From Buddleja alternifolia (taxonomy: Eukaryota > Streptophyta > Magnoliopsida > Lamiales > Scrophulariaceae), in NCBI GenBank assembly GCA_019426215.1, contig CM033393.1:28212591-28276590 (forward strand): a stretch of 64,000 nt of DNA. Reading direction: 5' to 3'. A program made the translations under genes and the position numbers. The notes beneath the pieces are model-generated. The model worked only from the letters and a program-made list of their open reading frames with translations, had not been told where the DNA came from and made no database searches. Positions 1 to 11,414 of the stretch are shown one piece after another. Numbering within the stretch: the stretch's first letter is position 1; every line of letters begins with the position of its first letter.

Positions 1-640
1 ACGAATAATGTGATATCTCTTCTCTATGTGCTTGGATTTATTGTGAGACATTGGTTCTCTAGCTTGCACGATGGATCCATTGTTGTCACCCCAAAGTTTC
101 AACAGCAGCTCCAAACTGGGAACAACTTGAAGTTCTCCCATGAACATCTTAATTCAAACATCTTCTTTGGCTGCCTCTGAGGCTGCCACGTATTCAGCTT
201 CAGTAGTGGAATCAACAGTTGTGCTTTTCTTAGAACTTTTCTAAGACACTGCTCCACCGTTTAGAGTGAATATCCAGAAATGGACTATCGGTCATCAATG
301 TCATATTGAAAATCTAAATCTATGTGACCCTTTACTTTCATTTCTCCATTGCCATATATGAGAATCATATCTTTTGTTCTTCTCAAGTACTTCAAGATAG
401 ACTTCACAGCAATCCAATGCTCTTTGCCCGGGTTAGCTTGAAACCTACTCACCACGGTCACGGCATAAGAGAGATCTGGCCTCATGCATAACATTGCATA
501 CATGAGACTTCCCACTGCCGAGGTATAGGGAACTGTGCTCATCTCTTTTTGATCTTCCTCACTATGAGGACTCATATTTGTAGAGAGATGAATTTCATGT
601 CTCATGGGCAAAAGCCCTCTTTTAGAGTTCTCCATCCCAA
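1..640 (-). pseudogene. Copia element C1: RT C-terminus and RNase H
   Basis: Read right to left, this is the 3' end of a Ty1/copia polyprotein. From 640 to about 285 the frame holds the end of reverse transcriptase, with GSLMYAMLCMRPDLSYAV and the ILKYLRRTKD tether. From about 270 to the window edge another frame holds RNase H, seen as STTEAEYVAASEAAK and DNNGSIVQAREP. In intact elements this domain removes the RNA template during cDNA synthesis inside the virus-like particle. A TAA at 642-644 separates it, in the same frame, from the RT core to its right, and a frameshift lies near 270-285. The copy cannot make a working enzyme. The 3' LTR would lie outside the window. Confidence 0.88.
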
Positions 641-1510
641 ATTACTTTATGAGTTTCTCTAAGTAGAGGGCTTGGGAAAGAGCTATCATCTTGTTCGATA
701 TATCCCTATAGATACGAATTCTTAGGATGTAGGTAGCTTCTCCCAAGTCTTTCATGGAGAATGTGCTTGAAAGCCATATCTTAATCAAAGTTAATAGACC
801 TACATCATTCCCTATAAGTAGAATATCATCTAAGTATAGCATCAAGAATGAGATCTTGCTCCCACTGACCTTTTTGTAGACACATGGTTCATCCTCATTT
901 TATATGAAGCCATAGCTTCGTACGTCCTCATCTAAATGAAGGTTTCAACTGCGAGAGGCCTGTTTAAGTCCATAAATAGACCTATTCGATTTATAGACCT
1001 TATGAGAATCCACATCTGATATGAAACCCTTGGGCTATTCTATATAGATTTTCTCCTCGAGGAACCCATTTAGGAATGCGGTTTTCACATCCATTTGCCA
1101 GATTCATAATCTAGGTATGCAGCTATGGAAAGTAGAATTCCAATGAATTTGATCATAGCTACAGACAAAAATTTTTCCTTATAGTCAATGCCCTCCTTTT
1201 GACTATACCCTTTATCCACTAGCCTAGCTTTATAGGTATCTACCTCGCCATCAAGACCAATCTTTCTCTTATAGATCCATTTGCATCCAATGGGTACAAT
1301 ACCTTTGGGTCGATCTGTTAGAGTCCAGACTTGGTTCGAATCCATCGAATCCATTTCTACTTTTATAGCTTCATGCCACTTTTTAAATCAATGTCCGTCA
1401 TTGCTTGGTCATAGCTAGAGGGATCTTCTCCATAGTTTCCTTCCGCTACTGCATATAGATTATGCTCTCCTTGTAGTAGATAACTATATCTCTCCGGTTC
1501 CTTGGGTCCT
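641..1510 (-). pseudogene. Copia element C1: linker and RT core
   Basis: Ty1/copia reverse transcriptase (RVT_2 type) on the minus strand. The integrase-RT linker is readable from about 1510 to 1380 (RYSYLLQGEHNLYAVAEG, then DPSSYDQAM). The RT start follows at 1354 with VWTLTDRPKGIVPIGCKWIY and YKARLVDKGYSQ. The catalytic box reads YLDD near 825-836; YVDD is usual. Frameshifts occur between about 1085 and 845. The sequence stops matching copia at about 1500-1510, where the Athila-type insertion begins. The integrase half of the same element resumes at 5863. About 300-400 codons between them are missing, so the insertion came with a deletion. Confidence 0.88.
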
Positions 1511-1694
1511 GGAATTCTTCAGCTCCGGGGTTTATGATGAGATTGAGACACGAGGATGGCTGGGGACTACCCTTTTGGTCCGGGGCAAACATGTCAATTA
1601 TGAGTTGAGACAGATTAGGGAGAGCATAGGCACCCCGACCCCTTAGACATGCGAGTTCACCACTCTTTACAATGCAGGGCGCCTCCGAGTTAGC

Positions 1695-2555
1695 ATGTCG
1701 GATATTTTGCGGGTTATTGGCCGAGAGGGGTGGGAATGGGTACCCGGAGAAGCTCATGTCCCCCGTAGGGCTCTATTACCCGAGGCTGCTTTCTGGCTCG
1801 ACTTCATCCGATTCAATTTAATACCGAGTACCAATCGATCAGAGGCAAACAAGGAACGGGCCACCCTCATCTACGCTATTATGTCCAAGAAAGCTGTGGA
1901 CTTTGCCCGGGTAATCCACAAGTCTTTGACGGACCACTTTAGGAAGTTGAAGAATGAGTTAGGGCCGTTGATTAACAAAGAATTGGCTAAGCAAAAGGGA
2001 GAAGGTCCCACTCGGAAGATTCCCATCATTCTCCCGTCACTGATCACAGCTTTATGCAAGGCGGCTAAGGTTCCCACATTTCCTTTGGAGCGTACTGAGC
2101 TTCCTGGTTCTTATCTCACCGTGGTAGATGACGACTCCCAGGCTCCTCCACCACCAGCTACTTCCAAGAGGCCTCGCCCGTCTTCATCCCGGTCTACTAG
2201 CTCCCCACAGTTTCCACCTATGGATGCCGCCGCCATTAGACAATTAAAGGATGAATTGAGGGAGGAGTTGCGAGATGAGATGAGGGTGGTCATGTCCGAC
2301 ACTTGTGCTTATTTCCGTCAGCTTTTTGTAGAGCATGATGCGTTTGTCGGTTGGGGGCCGTTTGATTATTCTGCTCCTCCACCTTACCCGCAGCCCCCGC
2401 CTCAGCAGCCCGCAGATATGCACGAGTCAGGTGCTCTCGTTCCTGAAGGAGGTGATGATGAGGTTCATAATGATGAGGGTAGCACGTTGATTGATTTGGA
2501 TGATCTCGGCGGAGAGGATGAGGATTACATTGACCGTTTTGGCACCACCGATTAG
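1695..2555 (+). CDS. Retroelement accessory ORF, plant-transposon-protein type
   Basis: An open 286-codon frame. The first 130 residues resemble the 'putative plant transposon protein' domain (PF20167 type), especially EAAFWLDFIRFNLIPSTNRS followed by ERATLIYAIMSKKAVDFARV. A proline/serine-rich linker comes next (about residues 145-175), then a charged stretch rich in Glu, Asp and Arg (about 178-200) likely to be helical, a Pro-rich patch, and a very acidic C-terminus. The same domain recurs at 20696-21337 in the other Athila derivative. The frame is open upstream to about 1672, so the true start is lost at the truncation. Function is unknown in the family. It lies where Athila-like elements carry extra ORFs, between pol and the 3' LTR. 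That it is still open while pol is gone may be chance. Confidence 0.7.
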   Translation: MSDILRVIGREGWEWVPGEAHVPRRALLPEAAFWLDFIRFNLIPSTNRSEANKERATLIYAIMSKKAVDFARVIHKSLTDHFRKLKNELGPLINKELAKQKGEGPTRKIPIILPSLITALCKAAKVPTFPLERTELPGSYLTVVDDDSQAPPPPATSKRPRPSSSRSTSSPQFPPMDAAAIRQLKDELREELRDEMRVVMSDTCAYFRQLFVEHDAFVGWGPFDYSAPPPYPQPPPQQPADMHESGALVPEGGDDEVHNDEGSTLIDLDDLGGEDEDYIDRFGTTD

Positions 2556-4176
2556 GCTTATCTTGTTTTATTTCCATGCATGTTTCTTTTCGTTTTTGGA
2601 TATCTTTTGTTGGGATGTTGGATATTTTATGTTTTATGTTTGGATGCTTGATGTTTTCTTTCCATGCATGTTTCTCATTTTTGTTTGTCTCGTTTTGTTT
2701 TATTCTATTCTATCCAATGTTTGATGCTCTGTATGGCTAGCATTTGTTTACCTATGTAGTGATCGACACAGTGATTGCCATCCGTGGACTTGATTGCCTT
2801 AAGTGGACTCGGGTTTGCTTTTCAGCTTCCCTATGGTGACGTGTACTTTGCCCTTCTCTTTTTCAAACATTGGGGACAATGTTCATGATAAGTGTGGGGG
2901 GGGTATACTAGATCCATTATAGTCATGTTGATTCATGTTTTACATATTTCGGTCCAAGTTTGGGGGGTGCTGTACCTCTACATGTGAAATGTGTGCAATT
3001 TTAATTTTTTTTTTTTTTTTTTGGATAGAATTTCAACCCTTCACTTGAGGCATTGAGTATGGTTAATTTGAATACATGGTATGTTTTCTCTATCAATTTG
3101 GTTTTTAATGGCTATACACATCGTTCCTTGCTTATGGGATCCTAACTAGACTAGATTAACCTTAAAATGATTCACATATGCACCTAAATCGAAGGTAGAG
3201 GAGTTGAGTGGGCAATCATTTTGAAACACTTAAAGGCTTGATCCCAGAAATATCAACTTAGAATTTTCACATGTGTTATGAGTTGAGAACGTTAACTTCG
3301 TGTGTTTAATAATAATAAAAAGAGGTTGAACATTGGTATGACTGAAAAAGTCAGGCTTAATAGATACTGGGGGCGAAGAGCACCATGCCTAGAATACTGT
3401 ACTATTTTGCTAATTTGAGCTAAGCTCAAGCCAATGCAAGTGTTAAGTGAATAAGGACCTAGTTTGATTTTGTGGCCTTTGACACTCGAGCGATTAAGCC
3501 CTTAGGAGTGTCTTCACATTTGATACCCTAAAGCCATCTGGTTTAGGAGTTATTGGCCTAAAGCTCGTTACACGGGTGTCATAGAAAGCCTAAGAGGATC
3601 AAACATTGCACATGGTCTAGCCTCTAATGTTTCGAGTTGAAAGTGCATAAGATAAATCCGAAAGTGGAATGAAGTGATGAATTTTTAAGTGGCTATGAAG
3701 TTGTATTCAATTCTCGTACCATGTGAATAATCAAAAGTTGATAAATATGGGGTTAATGTTTGAAAAGTGGTAAGAATGCCACTTGACTATAATACTTGAG
3801 ATTTATTACACTACACCCTTAGGATGATCTTTTCAATGTTAAGGCGTAACATGAGCAAATGTGTGATGTGTATATATTTGTAATATGAGCTTAAACAGAT
3901 GAATTCATACCATTGTGTGCTATTAATCATTGTAATTTACGTTGAGTGATCGGGGTTGAAAATCTTTCGATTTTGTGGGTATATCGTCTGCAAACCCTCA
4001 CGAGACTATAACTCGTCCTTTGAGGTAACTAAAAGGTTCAAAGGCTTGTTGCATTCGCTAAATGCAACCGTTTACTCCACGAAAGTGAGTTAGGTAGTTT
4101 TCTTTTTGTTTCTCTCTTTGATTGATGATGTTTCCTTATCTTAAAACTCTTATTGCTCGAGGACGATCAATTGATA
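2556..4176 (+). other. Non-coding 3' region of the Athila-type element
   Basis: No supportable gene. It holds a T/G-rich stretch just after the ORF, a G-run at 2895-2903, a T-run at about 3006-3022, and AT-rich sequence up to the polypurine tract. Phrases such as GGGGACAATGTTCATGATAA and AAGTGTGGGGGG recur in this lineage between the accessory ORF and the 3' LTR. Confidence 0.6.
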
Positions 4177-4189
4177 AGTGTGGGGGTGT
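4177..4189 (+). other. Polypurine tract of Athila-type element
   Basis: AAGTGTGGGGGTG lies directly before the LTR start TGATAAG at 4190. In LTR retrotransposons this tract primes plus-strand DNA synthesis. Its position fixes the LTR boundary. Confidence 0.75.
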
Positions 4190-5862
4190 TGATAAGAGGC
4201 ATTTTTACGTGTTTTTAAGCCCCTTTGCGTTTATGTCTTAGGTTCATTTATCGCTTGATTCTTGCCACATGTGCGTTTAATTCGTGCATTAAGTTATTTC
4301 AGGTCTTAAATGGATACAATCAAAGAACGGGATGAAAAATGACGTATAAAACAAGTTTAGGCCAAATTGCTACGCACCCCTACGCCTAGGCGCCATCTTG
4401 CCCACGCCCGGGCGCCGTATCTGCATGTGTTTCCACGGTTGAGCGCTATTTTCTTATATTTCGAGACCGAATTGGATGAAGTTTCCTTCTACAAAGTTGT
4501 AGACCTATGTGTTAGCTTCAAATGAGGACTTGAATCATCCAAATCGGAGTTTTGTGGAGAGAGTTATGAAGGAAATACAATTACTGCGCAAGACAGAGGC
4601 AAATACTCCCAACATTCTGCTGACGGCGCCCGAGGGCCATAATTCCCGCGCCTAGGCGTGGCCACATCCGAGATTTGATTCCTTTCAGCCAAAAGATCAT
4701 CATTTGATGGGGGAATGGAACATTTAAAGCCAAGAGGTCATCACATGTATGAGAGGGATGTCATAAGTATGTTTCTTGCTAGATCTACTTTAGGGAATTT
4801 TATACTACTCACTTTAAGAGTAGTGGAGGACACACTAGGGGGGGGGCACACACTAAGAGCTGATTTGTAGTGGTCTTCTTAAGGCATTTTGGAGCACACT
4901 TGACCGGCACATCTTGGAGGAGGAGAGGGAGAGAGGCATTTTTGGCCATCACTTTTCACTCATCATCATTCATCACCATTTCTTCATCACTTTTGGAGGG
5001 GAACAAAGAGAGAGGAGCTAAGGATTGAAGATCAAGAGAGCAAAGATCCATCATCAATCAATTGAGGGAGTTTTAATTATTTGCATTTACATGTTTATTT
5101 CCATGAGTATGTATATGTTTGTATTAGATTTTCTTAAGGCTTTGATGAGAGGCTAATATTGTAGAACTAAGGCCATGTGAAGGCCAAATTTATGAATCAA
5201 TATATGTGAAGTTGCTCTTTGTATTAATTCTCCTATTGCTTTGTGTGTTAATTCTATGCTTTTATTCCAATCATGTGTTTGATCACCATATGCTTGCTAT
5301 CTTGCCTAATCTAGTTGTTCGAGAGAAAATAGATTAGGGTGCAAGAGAATTAACACATCATCCGAAACAAATGAGGGATTGCCCTAGAAATAGGTAAAGA
5401 TTCCCGGGTGTTGTTAGCCGGATTCATTCGGGGAAGCTCTAGAACGTTAATGCGTGATTTTTGATTAGATTCTCGGATAGACATATTTAGAGAACCGTCA
5501 ATTAATCATAGGATTATTATGTGCCGAGACATCGGGTAATAGTTAATTTAGGAGTTTCCACCAAAGCAATAGGAGTCTAATAATTCGAAGAGTAGCTCAT
5601 ATATATTGACGAGTAGATTCGGTTGTAGCATGTGCCTTAGTCATTTTATCATACGTGAGATTAAATCTATAGTACGTTTCTCTTTGGTTCTTCGTTTGTT
5701 TAATCTTTTTCTTGCACTTTACTTTAATTGTCTTATCTTTTATCGAAAATCATTAACTAGAATTCAAGTCCTTGTGGTTCGACAACCCGGACTTTTTGTC
5801 CACTTATTACTACACACGTCTAGTGCACTTGCTATCATAGCACGTTAGCTTTTAGCGTGTCA
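4190..5862 (+). repeat. LTR (3') of Athila-type element, 1,673 bp
   Basis: Starts TGATAAGAGGCATTTTTACG after the polypurine tract and ends TTTTAGCGTGTCA. A reverse-orientation relative with matching ends and similar interior phrases lies at 41792-43650. The interior has CG-rich inverted motifs such as CGCCTAGGCGCC and CGCCCGGGCGCC near 4380-4415 and again near 4625-4660. The final bases of the minus-strand ORF ending in copia integrase come from this LTR. Confidence 0.85.
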
Positions 5863-6735
5863 TATAGCCATACATAGAATGGTCATCGGTAAATGATATG
5901 TAGTACTGAAAGCCACCGCGGGCCACATTTTTGAAAGGGCCATACAAATCGATATAAATTAATCCTAAGACCTCAAAGGCTCTTTCAAAACTCCCAGTGA
6001 AGGGGGATTTGGTCATCTTGCCTTGAATACAAGACTCAAAAGTGGAATAGGGATCCAATCCCAATAAGTCTATGACTCTATCCTTTTCTAACTCGTGTAG
6101 TCTATGTTCCCCAACATGACCTAATCTGAAGTGCCATAGTTGTCTTAGGCTCTTATAATACAAAATGCGCTTTCTTGTTACAACATTAATATTGCAATTA
6201 TTTTGGATATTAATATAATATAAACCATTTATCAAAGATGCACTGCCAACACATTTATTTCTAAAATAAATGTCACAAGAATTGTTCATAAAGGAAAATA
6301 AATAACCTTTTCTAACCAAAACAAGAATTAAAACAATATTATTAAGCCCATTCGCCAAAACAAAGCAATCATCTAATTGTAAACAATGTCCAGACAATAA
6401 TTTAATAAAATTGGTCCTAATGTGTGTGGCTGCTACACTGTGCCCGCTGCCAACATTGATCATCACTTCTTTGTCCTCCAGCTTCCTACTTCTTTCCAGC
6501 TCCTGATTCAAAATACATATGTGAGCACTAGCTCCAGAGTCTAAAATCCAGGAAATAGAAAAAAATATAATGGAACAATTTGTTTCTAAAACATTAAGTT
6601 CTATACCTGAAGCAATCTCCACTTTCGGCTTGGGATAGTTGAGCTTCCAATGTCCCATCTCACGGCAATGAAGACACGTGCCTGTCTTCTTTGGACCCTT
6701 GGTCTTAAACTTTTGAGTTTTTTGTTACTTTGGGT
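5863..6735 (-). pseudogene. Copia C1: protease, GAG-pre-integrase, integrase start
   Basis: A single minus-strand frame from 6658 down to the LTR junction. In order: a zinc-knuckle remnant upstream of and at the frame start (CLHCREMGHWKLNY, last Cys changed to Tyr); aspartic protease with intact WILDSGASAHIC; the GAG-pre-integrase block (LWHFRLGHVGEHRL); and the integrase start with IQGKMTKSPFTG and YIDLYGPF, in which the first catalytic Asp is kept, then FTDDHS. It breaks off at 5863 where the Athila-type LTR begins. The rest of integrase is missing and RT lies at 1510-641. The long open frame suggests that C1 decayed less than element A. Confidence 0.9.
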
Positions 6736-7369
6736 TCTTTGATTTTTCCAACCAATTCAGTATTATTTGAAATAATAGGAATCTTGAATGCTCCCCATTT
6801 TTCTTTGATTCGTTCTTGTGCAATCATCAGCTTGCTCATAAGTACTGAGAGTGATCCTTCAATGTCATCCATGTCAAAATTGATGAATCTGAGAAGAATC
6901 GAGGGAGTGATTGGAGAATGAGGTCCACCTGAAGGTGTAAATCTAAGTAGAAATCCATAGACCGTAGCCTCTCTAACATGGAGATCATTTTCAAAACATG
7001 ATCCTTAATATCCTCACGTTCTCTCATCTTTATGTTGAACAACTCTTTAGATACATAATATCTAACAAATTTTTCGTGTTCCCCGAATAGCTCCTCTAAG
7101 TGGAGCATGATTGATTTAAGACTATCCATATTCTCATGCGTACACTGCAACTCGCCACATATGGAGCTCAATATATAATCCTTGACTCTACGAGCATCAG
7201 AAATCAAATCCGAGTATGCGATTTTGACCGAACCATCCTCGTTGACCCCAGGTCTCGGTGGTCGATCCAATTCCAACATATACTCGAGATTTTCATCATT
7301 GAGAACAGTCCTCAGTCCTTTGTTCCAATCAGAGAAGTTCTGTCCATTCAAGACTTTTTTTTCAAGCAA
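6736..7369 (-). pseudogene. Copia C1: gag
   Basis: Minus-strand frame starting with the copia gag pattern LNGQNFSDWNKGLRTVLNDE, followed by helices with MLHLEELFGE and REREDIKDHVLKMISMLERL, as in UBN2-type gag. Gag builds the virus-like particle and binds element RNA. The frame is open from 7369 to 6836, then shifts. The zinc knuckle lies further left, near 6640-6685. About 370 bp of leader lies upstream before the CACTA terminus at 7740. Confidence 0.85.
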
Positions 7370-7739
7370 AACTTTGAGTGAATTATTAACTATTTTGAGA
7401 GAGATATATTTAACTGCAGAAAATAAACCAAGATTTCATTAGATGATTATATTGTACCCAAGTAAAATTAGTACTTTAATCGACTTGACTCCCACTACAT
7501 TTTTTGAACCATTGCACTCTCACTGCAATGAATGGAAATCTCGTTAGATAGATTTCGTAGTGAGTGATTAAGTTCTTCAAAAATTTCAATGAGTTGCAAT
7601 ATGTTTTGATATATGGCTCATTGGAATCTTTGAAGTGGCGTTCCATGCCAATCAGTCCAACTGATGGTTCAATCTTACTTTTAGCTCATGCATCACTTAA
7701 CCTCAGCCTATAACGGAATATCGGTTGTGATCTATCTAA
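7370..7739 (-). other. Copia C1 5' leader, cut by the CACTA insertion
   Basis: Non-coding, with phrases shared with the leader of copia C2 (GGCTCCCACTATAT-like and CTCACTGCAATG-like blocks). No primer site or LTR is reached, because the CACTA terminus starts at 7740. Confidence 0.6.
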
Positions 7740-7960
7740 CACTACTACAAAAAATGCCCATCACAGCGGTTTTTTTACCTATTACAGCGGTTTTAACATT
7801 AGTAATAGGCACCGTTGTAATAGGGTTTAGGCCTATTACAGTGGTTATTATTAAACCGTGGTGATAATGTGAACCGCTGTAATTGGGGTTTTATTTATTT
7901 ATATTTTTTTAACCCTATTGCAGCGGTTTTAACATGAACCGCTGTAATAGGTGTTCCTTT
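7740..7960. repeat. CACTA terminus and subterminal repeats
   Basis: After the CACTACTACA tip come repeated copies, in both orientations, of CCTATTACAGCGGTT and its complement AACCGCTGTAATAGG (about 7790-7955, some with one or two changes). In En/Spm elements such repeats bind the TNPA-type protein. The same motif fills both ends of the small element at 58291-59601. The three bases outside the tip are TAA. Confidence 0.85.
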
Positions 7961-8224
7961 TTTTTCCTCCCTACTAGTTTGAAACCTTCCTGTACAACAA
8001 ATTCAATAAACCAACACAACAAACCAGCTGCACAGTACAACAAATTCAACAGAAACAAGAAAAAACCAAAACTTCAATATAACCAATTCTTTCCTCCAAC
8101 AGCAAAATTTTATAATCTCCAACAAATGATCACATGTTTACAATCAACTAATTAAATTAATCCCAATTTAAACACAACAAATCAAATCACAATTTACAAC
8201 AAGCCACAATGTACAAAAAATACA

Positions 8225-9921
8225 TTATCTAATTTCTAATCGCATTTGATAATGTATTATGCCACTTCGCAACGTACATCATCAATTAGTGCTTGAGTGT
8301 AGAAGGAGCATCGATAATCATGAAATTACTGCAAGATATATATAGAGATTGCAAACCCAAATGACGTTTCAGTTACCTACCAAAGGTTTAATAACTTCAA
8401 AAGGGAAAGAAATTGAGTATTAGGATTATGCATACCGTTGTTGGGATTATAGATTCTCTGTGGCTAATAATCTCCTTCATAAATCTCATAATGAAGTACC
8501 CACAATCTACGTCATTTGTCTGTCGGGGGCACTACAGGAGTAATCAAAGTTGTATTAGAACACTAACTTTTATACAAATAATCTCTTGAAACTAGAAAAC
8601 ACTAACCTTTATTCTAATCCATTTATAGGCTTTGTTTTTGGATTTCTTGAAATGGTTATTGTGATTTGCAGGAAATAAGAGCATAGCCCTGTAAAAAAAT
8701 ACAAAAAACAAGGAAATATGTCAAAAACAAGCAATTATGTGAAATCTAGGAAGACATATACACTTTAAAAATAATATCAAATATAATGGATACATTGATT
8801 GAATGAAAAACTTACTGATTGATTTTTTCTTTTAGGTCAAATCGATTGTCCGAATCACTATGCAAAGAATCCAGATAGTAAACAACCTCTTGAAATGGAT
8901 CAATCACAAGAGACAACCAATGTCCCCTAAAAACCATTCAGAAGATAAGTTCAAAATTTATTTTGCATAACAAATTTTACTAATTAAAGTTGGGTCTTTA
9001 GTAGCTCACCCGGTGCTGTAGGGTGCAAGAATAACTTATTCATTTGTTCACTCTCTGTCATAGCATTTGCTATGAGCTGCACTTGTTCAATTAGCCGAGC
9101 ACCTGATCCGAAAAGACCTTCTTTCCCTTCGAGGACCACGTAATTAACCCACAAAAACCTAAATTGAGCATAAAATAAATTTTAAGTAACAAAAATAATT
9201 ATTGTACAGACGTAATAAAATAATTAAAAAACTTACTTTATGTACACTGAAAATAGAGAAGATCCTATCTCTTCTTGACGCAAAAGGTGACAGATCTCCT
9301 CTCTCCCAATAAACTCTTGGAGTTCAAGATTCATAATTCTTTCCTTGAAGTCTATAGTAATCTAGTCATCAATAGACATCCTCTTCATGTACTTTCCAAG
9401 AATTAAAAGGTCCTTAGGGTGTCCAGCTAGTACAAGATTTGCACATCTGTCACCTTCACGTGCAGGCTTGGCCACTAGAGGTCTTGCTTTGACAGCTGAG
9501 TGCTTGGACATCCCTGATTTTTGGTTTCCAAATGATTTGAATTGTCCAAGAGACTCTTTAAGCAAAGAAAACAAAATGTGAATGTTACTCACTAATGTAT
9601 ATTTAGTAACGTTAAACAATTGTTATAATTTATTAATGGCTAGCTACTAATTACATACCGATGCATCGGTAACAATGATAAGACTCATAGGCCAAGCAAC
9701 AAAGGTACCCAAAGCATTAGAAATGGTGAGCACTTCATCATTGAGAGGGACGGGTAGGGGTGTATCCTCCTCAACTGCAGTGTCAATGCACACTTTCACA
9801 AGGTTGGTAGGCAATGGACGGTTTTGAAGTATTCTATCATGTTGTCGATTGAACATCTATCCTTTAGCCATCACACGATATGACGGTAATGAAAGTGCTA
9901 ATTGACATGGAACCTTAACCT

Positions 9922-9958
<37 letters not shown>

Positions 9959-11414
9959 ACATTAAACTAGAAAGTTTTGTGTGCTTTACAGAAATAAAGA
10001 GTTACAAGTTACATGATCACTAAACAAGTTCAGATCATTACCTCAAGAAGCATCTTAACTGGTTCTGGGCAGTTATCTTTCAAAGAAATCACCTCATCTT
10101 CATGTAGCTGACGCGACCTAGGTGCCCGCATCTCGTCAACCTCGCGTTCCATAGTGATTCAGAGAGGCCCTTCACCCTGCTTCTCAAGCTTTCCATCTCC
10201 ATATCTTTAGAAGGCTTTGGATCTGTAAAATACTCTTTTTGTGAGACCCCAAAGCCAACACCCCTAACGCGACCCGAATGCTCCTTCTTTTTAAGAGATT
10301 TAGCCAATATATCATCTCGACTCCTCTCGTTTCCACTATGGCCAGTACTCTCTTGTCAAATGCTCTCCGGTAATAATACATTTAAAAAATAAAAAAAAAT
10401 AGTGAACTTTGTTCTTTCAAAAGCATTTCAAAACAAACATACAACACATTATAGAGCTAAAATTGCAAATAACTCACCATTTCATTCACTACTCTTCTAA
10501 CATTGGCGTTATCAATTTCATTCTTTTTTTTTGGAATGTGCAATCCTCCACACGAGTGCTCGTGTAACCTCTGTGCAATCGGACCCCGCATCCTTTCTTT
10601 TATTCATCTATATTTTGATTAAAAAATATATATTTATTAACAAGGAATTTATATTAAAAAAATTGTAAGGATTCACTGTTAAATGAACTACGTGCCTGAA
10701 TTTGCTCCACAAGAGCATGGCCAAGACATGATTTCTTGTAAGGATATTCAGGTTCCTTTCTCTTTCCTGATTTTCCCTACTTAGTTGCTATTTATTACAT
10801 AATCAAAGTATTAGTTAAATATGAAAGCAATAACCAACAAATAAAACCGTAAATTAAAATGACTACCTGGAACTCTTCACTTAGGCGAACATCCACAAAT
10901 GTCGTCCAATTGACTTGAGGTATATCATATTGTGAGGGTGGGTCGTAATTAATATTCCAATCATCATCACGTACCCACACTCTACTCAAGTAGCTCCTGA
11001 AGTTACGTGCTAGCTTCCCAACTTCTGCTAGTACGTACTTTTTTCTACTGTCTTCAATATCAAATGACAACTATAAAAAACAAACAAAGTATATGTGAAA
11101 TTATAATTTAGAGAAAATTAAATCAACAAAAAATACATTAACAATTAGACACATGATAATATCCAAATTATCGTTATTTCATCCCAAATTGCTCTTTTTG
11201 TTGGTGACGGGACTTGTCGCCAATCATTAATGGTAATTAGCACCTTTAATCGAGCCAAGACTCCTATATAACCAACAAGTGTTTATTTGTTTGGGTCAAC
11301 TGCTTGACCTCTGTCATTCCCGCTGATAGGTAGCTTTATGTCTTTACTTCTAGCATCGATAACTTTTCTTATAGCCGTGACACCTCTCCGTATCTTATTT
11401 TCAGCACGTCTCTC
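8225..11414 (-). pseudogene. CACTA gene: Transposase_24 region plus Ulp1-like protease
   Basis: A multi-exon minus-strand gene read across about twelve pieces. Transposase_24 part: RRGVTAIRKVIDARSKDI (about 11370), INDWRQVPS and AIWDEI (about 11200), SFDIEDSRKKYVL (11060), YPYKKSCLGHAL (10745), GPIAQRLHEHSCGG (10590), EHSGRVRGVGFGV (10290). Middle: LPTNLVKVCIDTAVEEDTPL and GTFVAWP (9830-9670). C-terminus: a C48/Ulp1-type protease with GHWLSLVIDPF (His, about 8935), YYLDSLHSD (Asp, about 8880), and PRQTNDVDCGYF (Gln and Cys, about 8520), ending with IDDVRCEVA (8270). So the whole catalytic set is visible. In-frame stops, for example after VDPN and after SIDD, make it a pseudogene. Its 5' exon continues beyond copia A at 27353. 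In related elements this protein is thought to help transposition; the role of the protease is inference. Confidence 0.85.
9922..9956. repeat. (TA)n microsatellite in a CACTA intron
   Basis: A pure TA run flanked by CACACA, within a non-coding gap between exons of the Transposase_24/Ulp1 gene. Confidence 0.9.

Larger units (their letters stand above)
1511..5862 (+). mobile_element. 3' fragment of an Athila-type Ty3/gypsy element
   Basis: Plus-strand fragment made of an accessory ORF, a 1.6-kb non-coding 3' region, a polypurine tract and one LTR that ends exactly at TGTCA (5862). Gag and pol are absent, and no 5' LTR is present. The right edge is a true LTR end joined to copia integrase sequence. 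The left edge, near 1500-1511, is a truncation inside the element. Assignment to the Athila/Tat side of gypsy rests on the tract and leader style (GTGTGGGGGTGTTGATAAG) and on similarity to the solo LTR at 41792-43650. Confidence 0.75.

Noticed and set aside
1452..1458. ATATAG as a target duplication for the LTR ending at 5862 (followed by TATAG)
   Set aside because: Copia coding sequence continues beyond 1458 to about 1510, so the insertion edge is not there. The match is chance.
8225..11414. Ulp1-like protease as a host SUMO-protease gene
   Set aside because: It continues upstream into a plant Transposase_24 region, lies next to a CACTA terminus and TNP2, and has stops. It belongs to the transposon.
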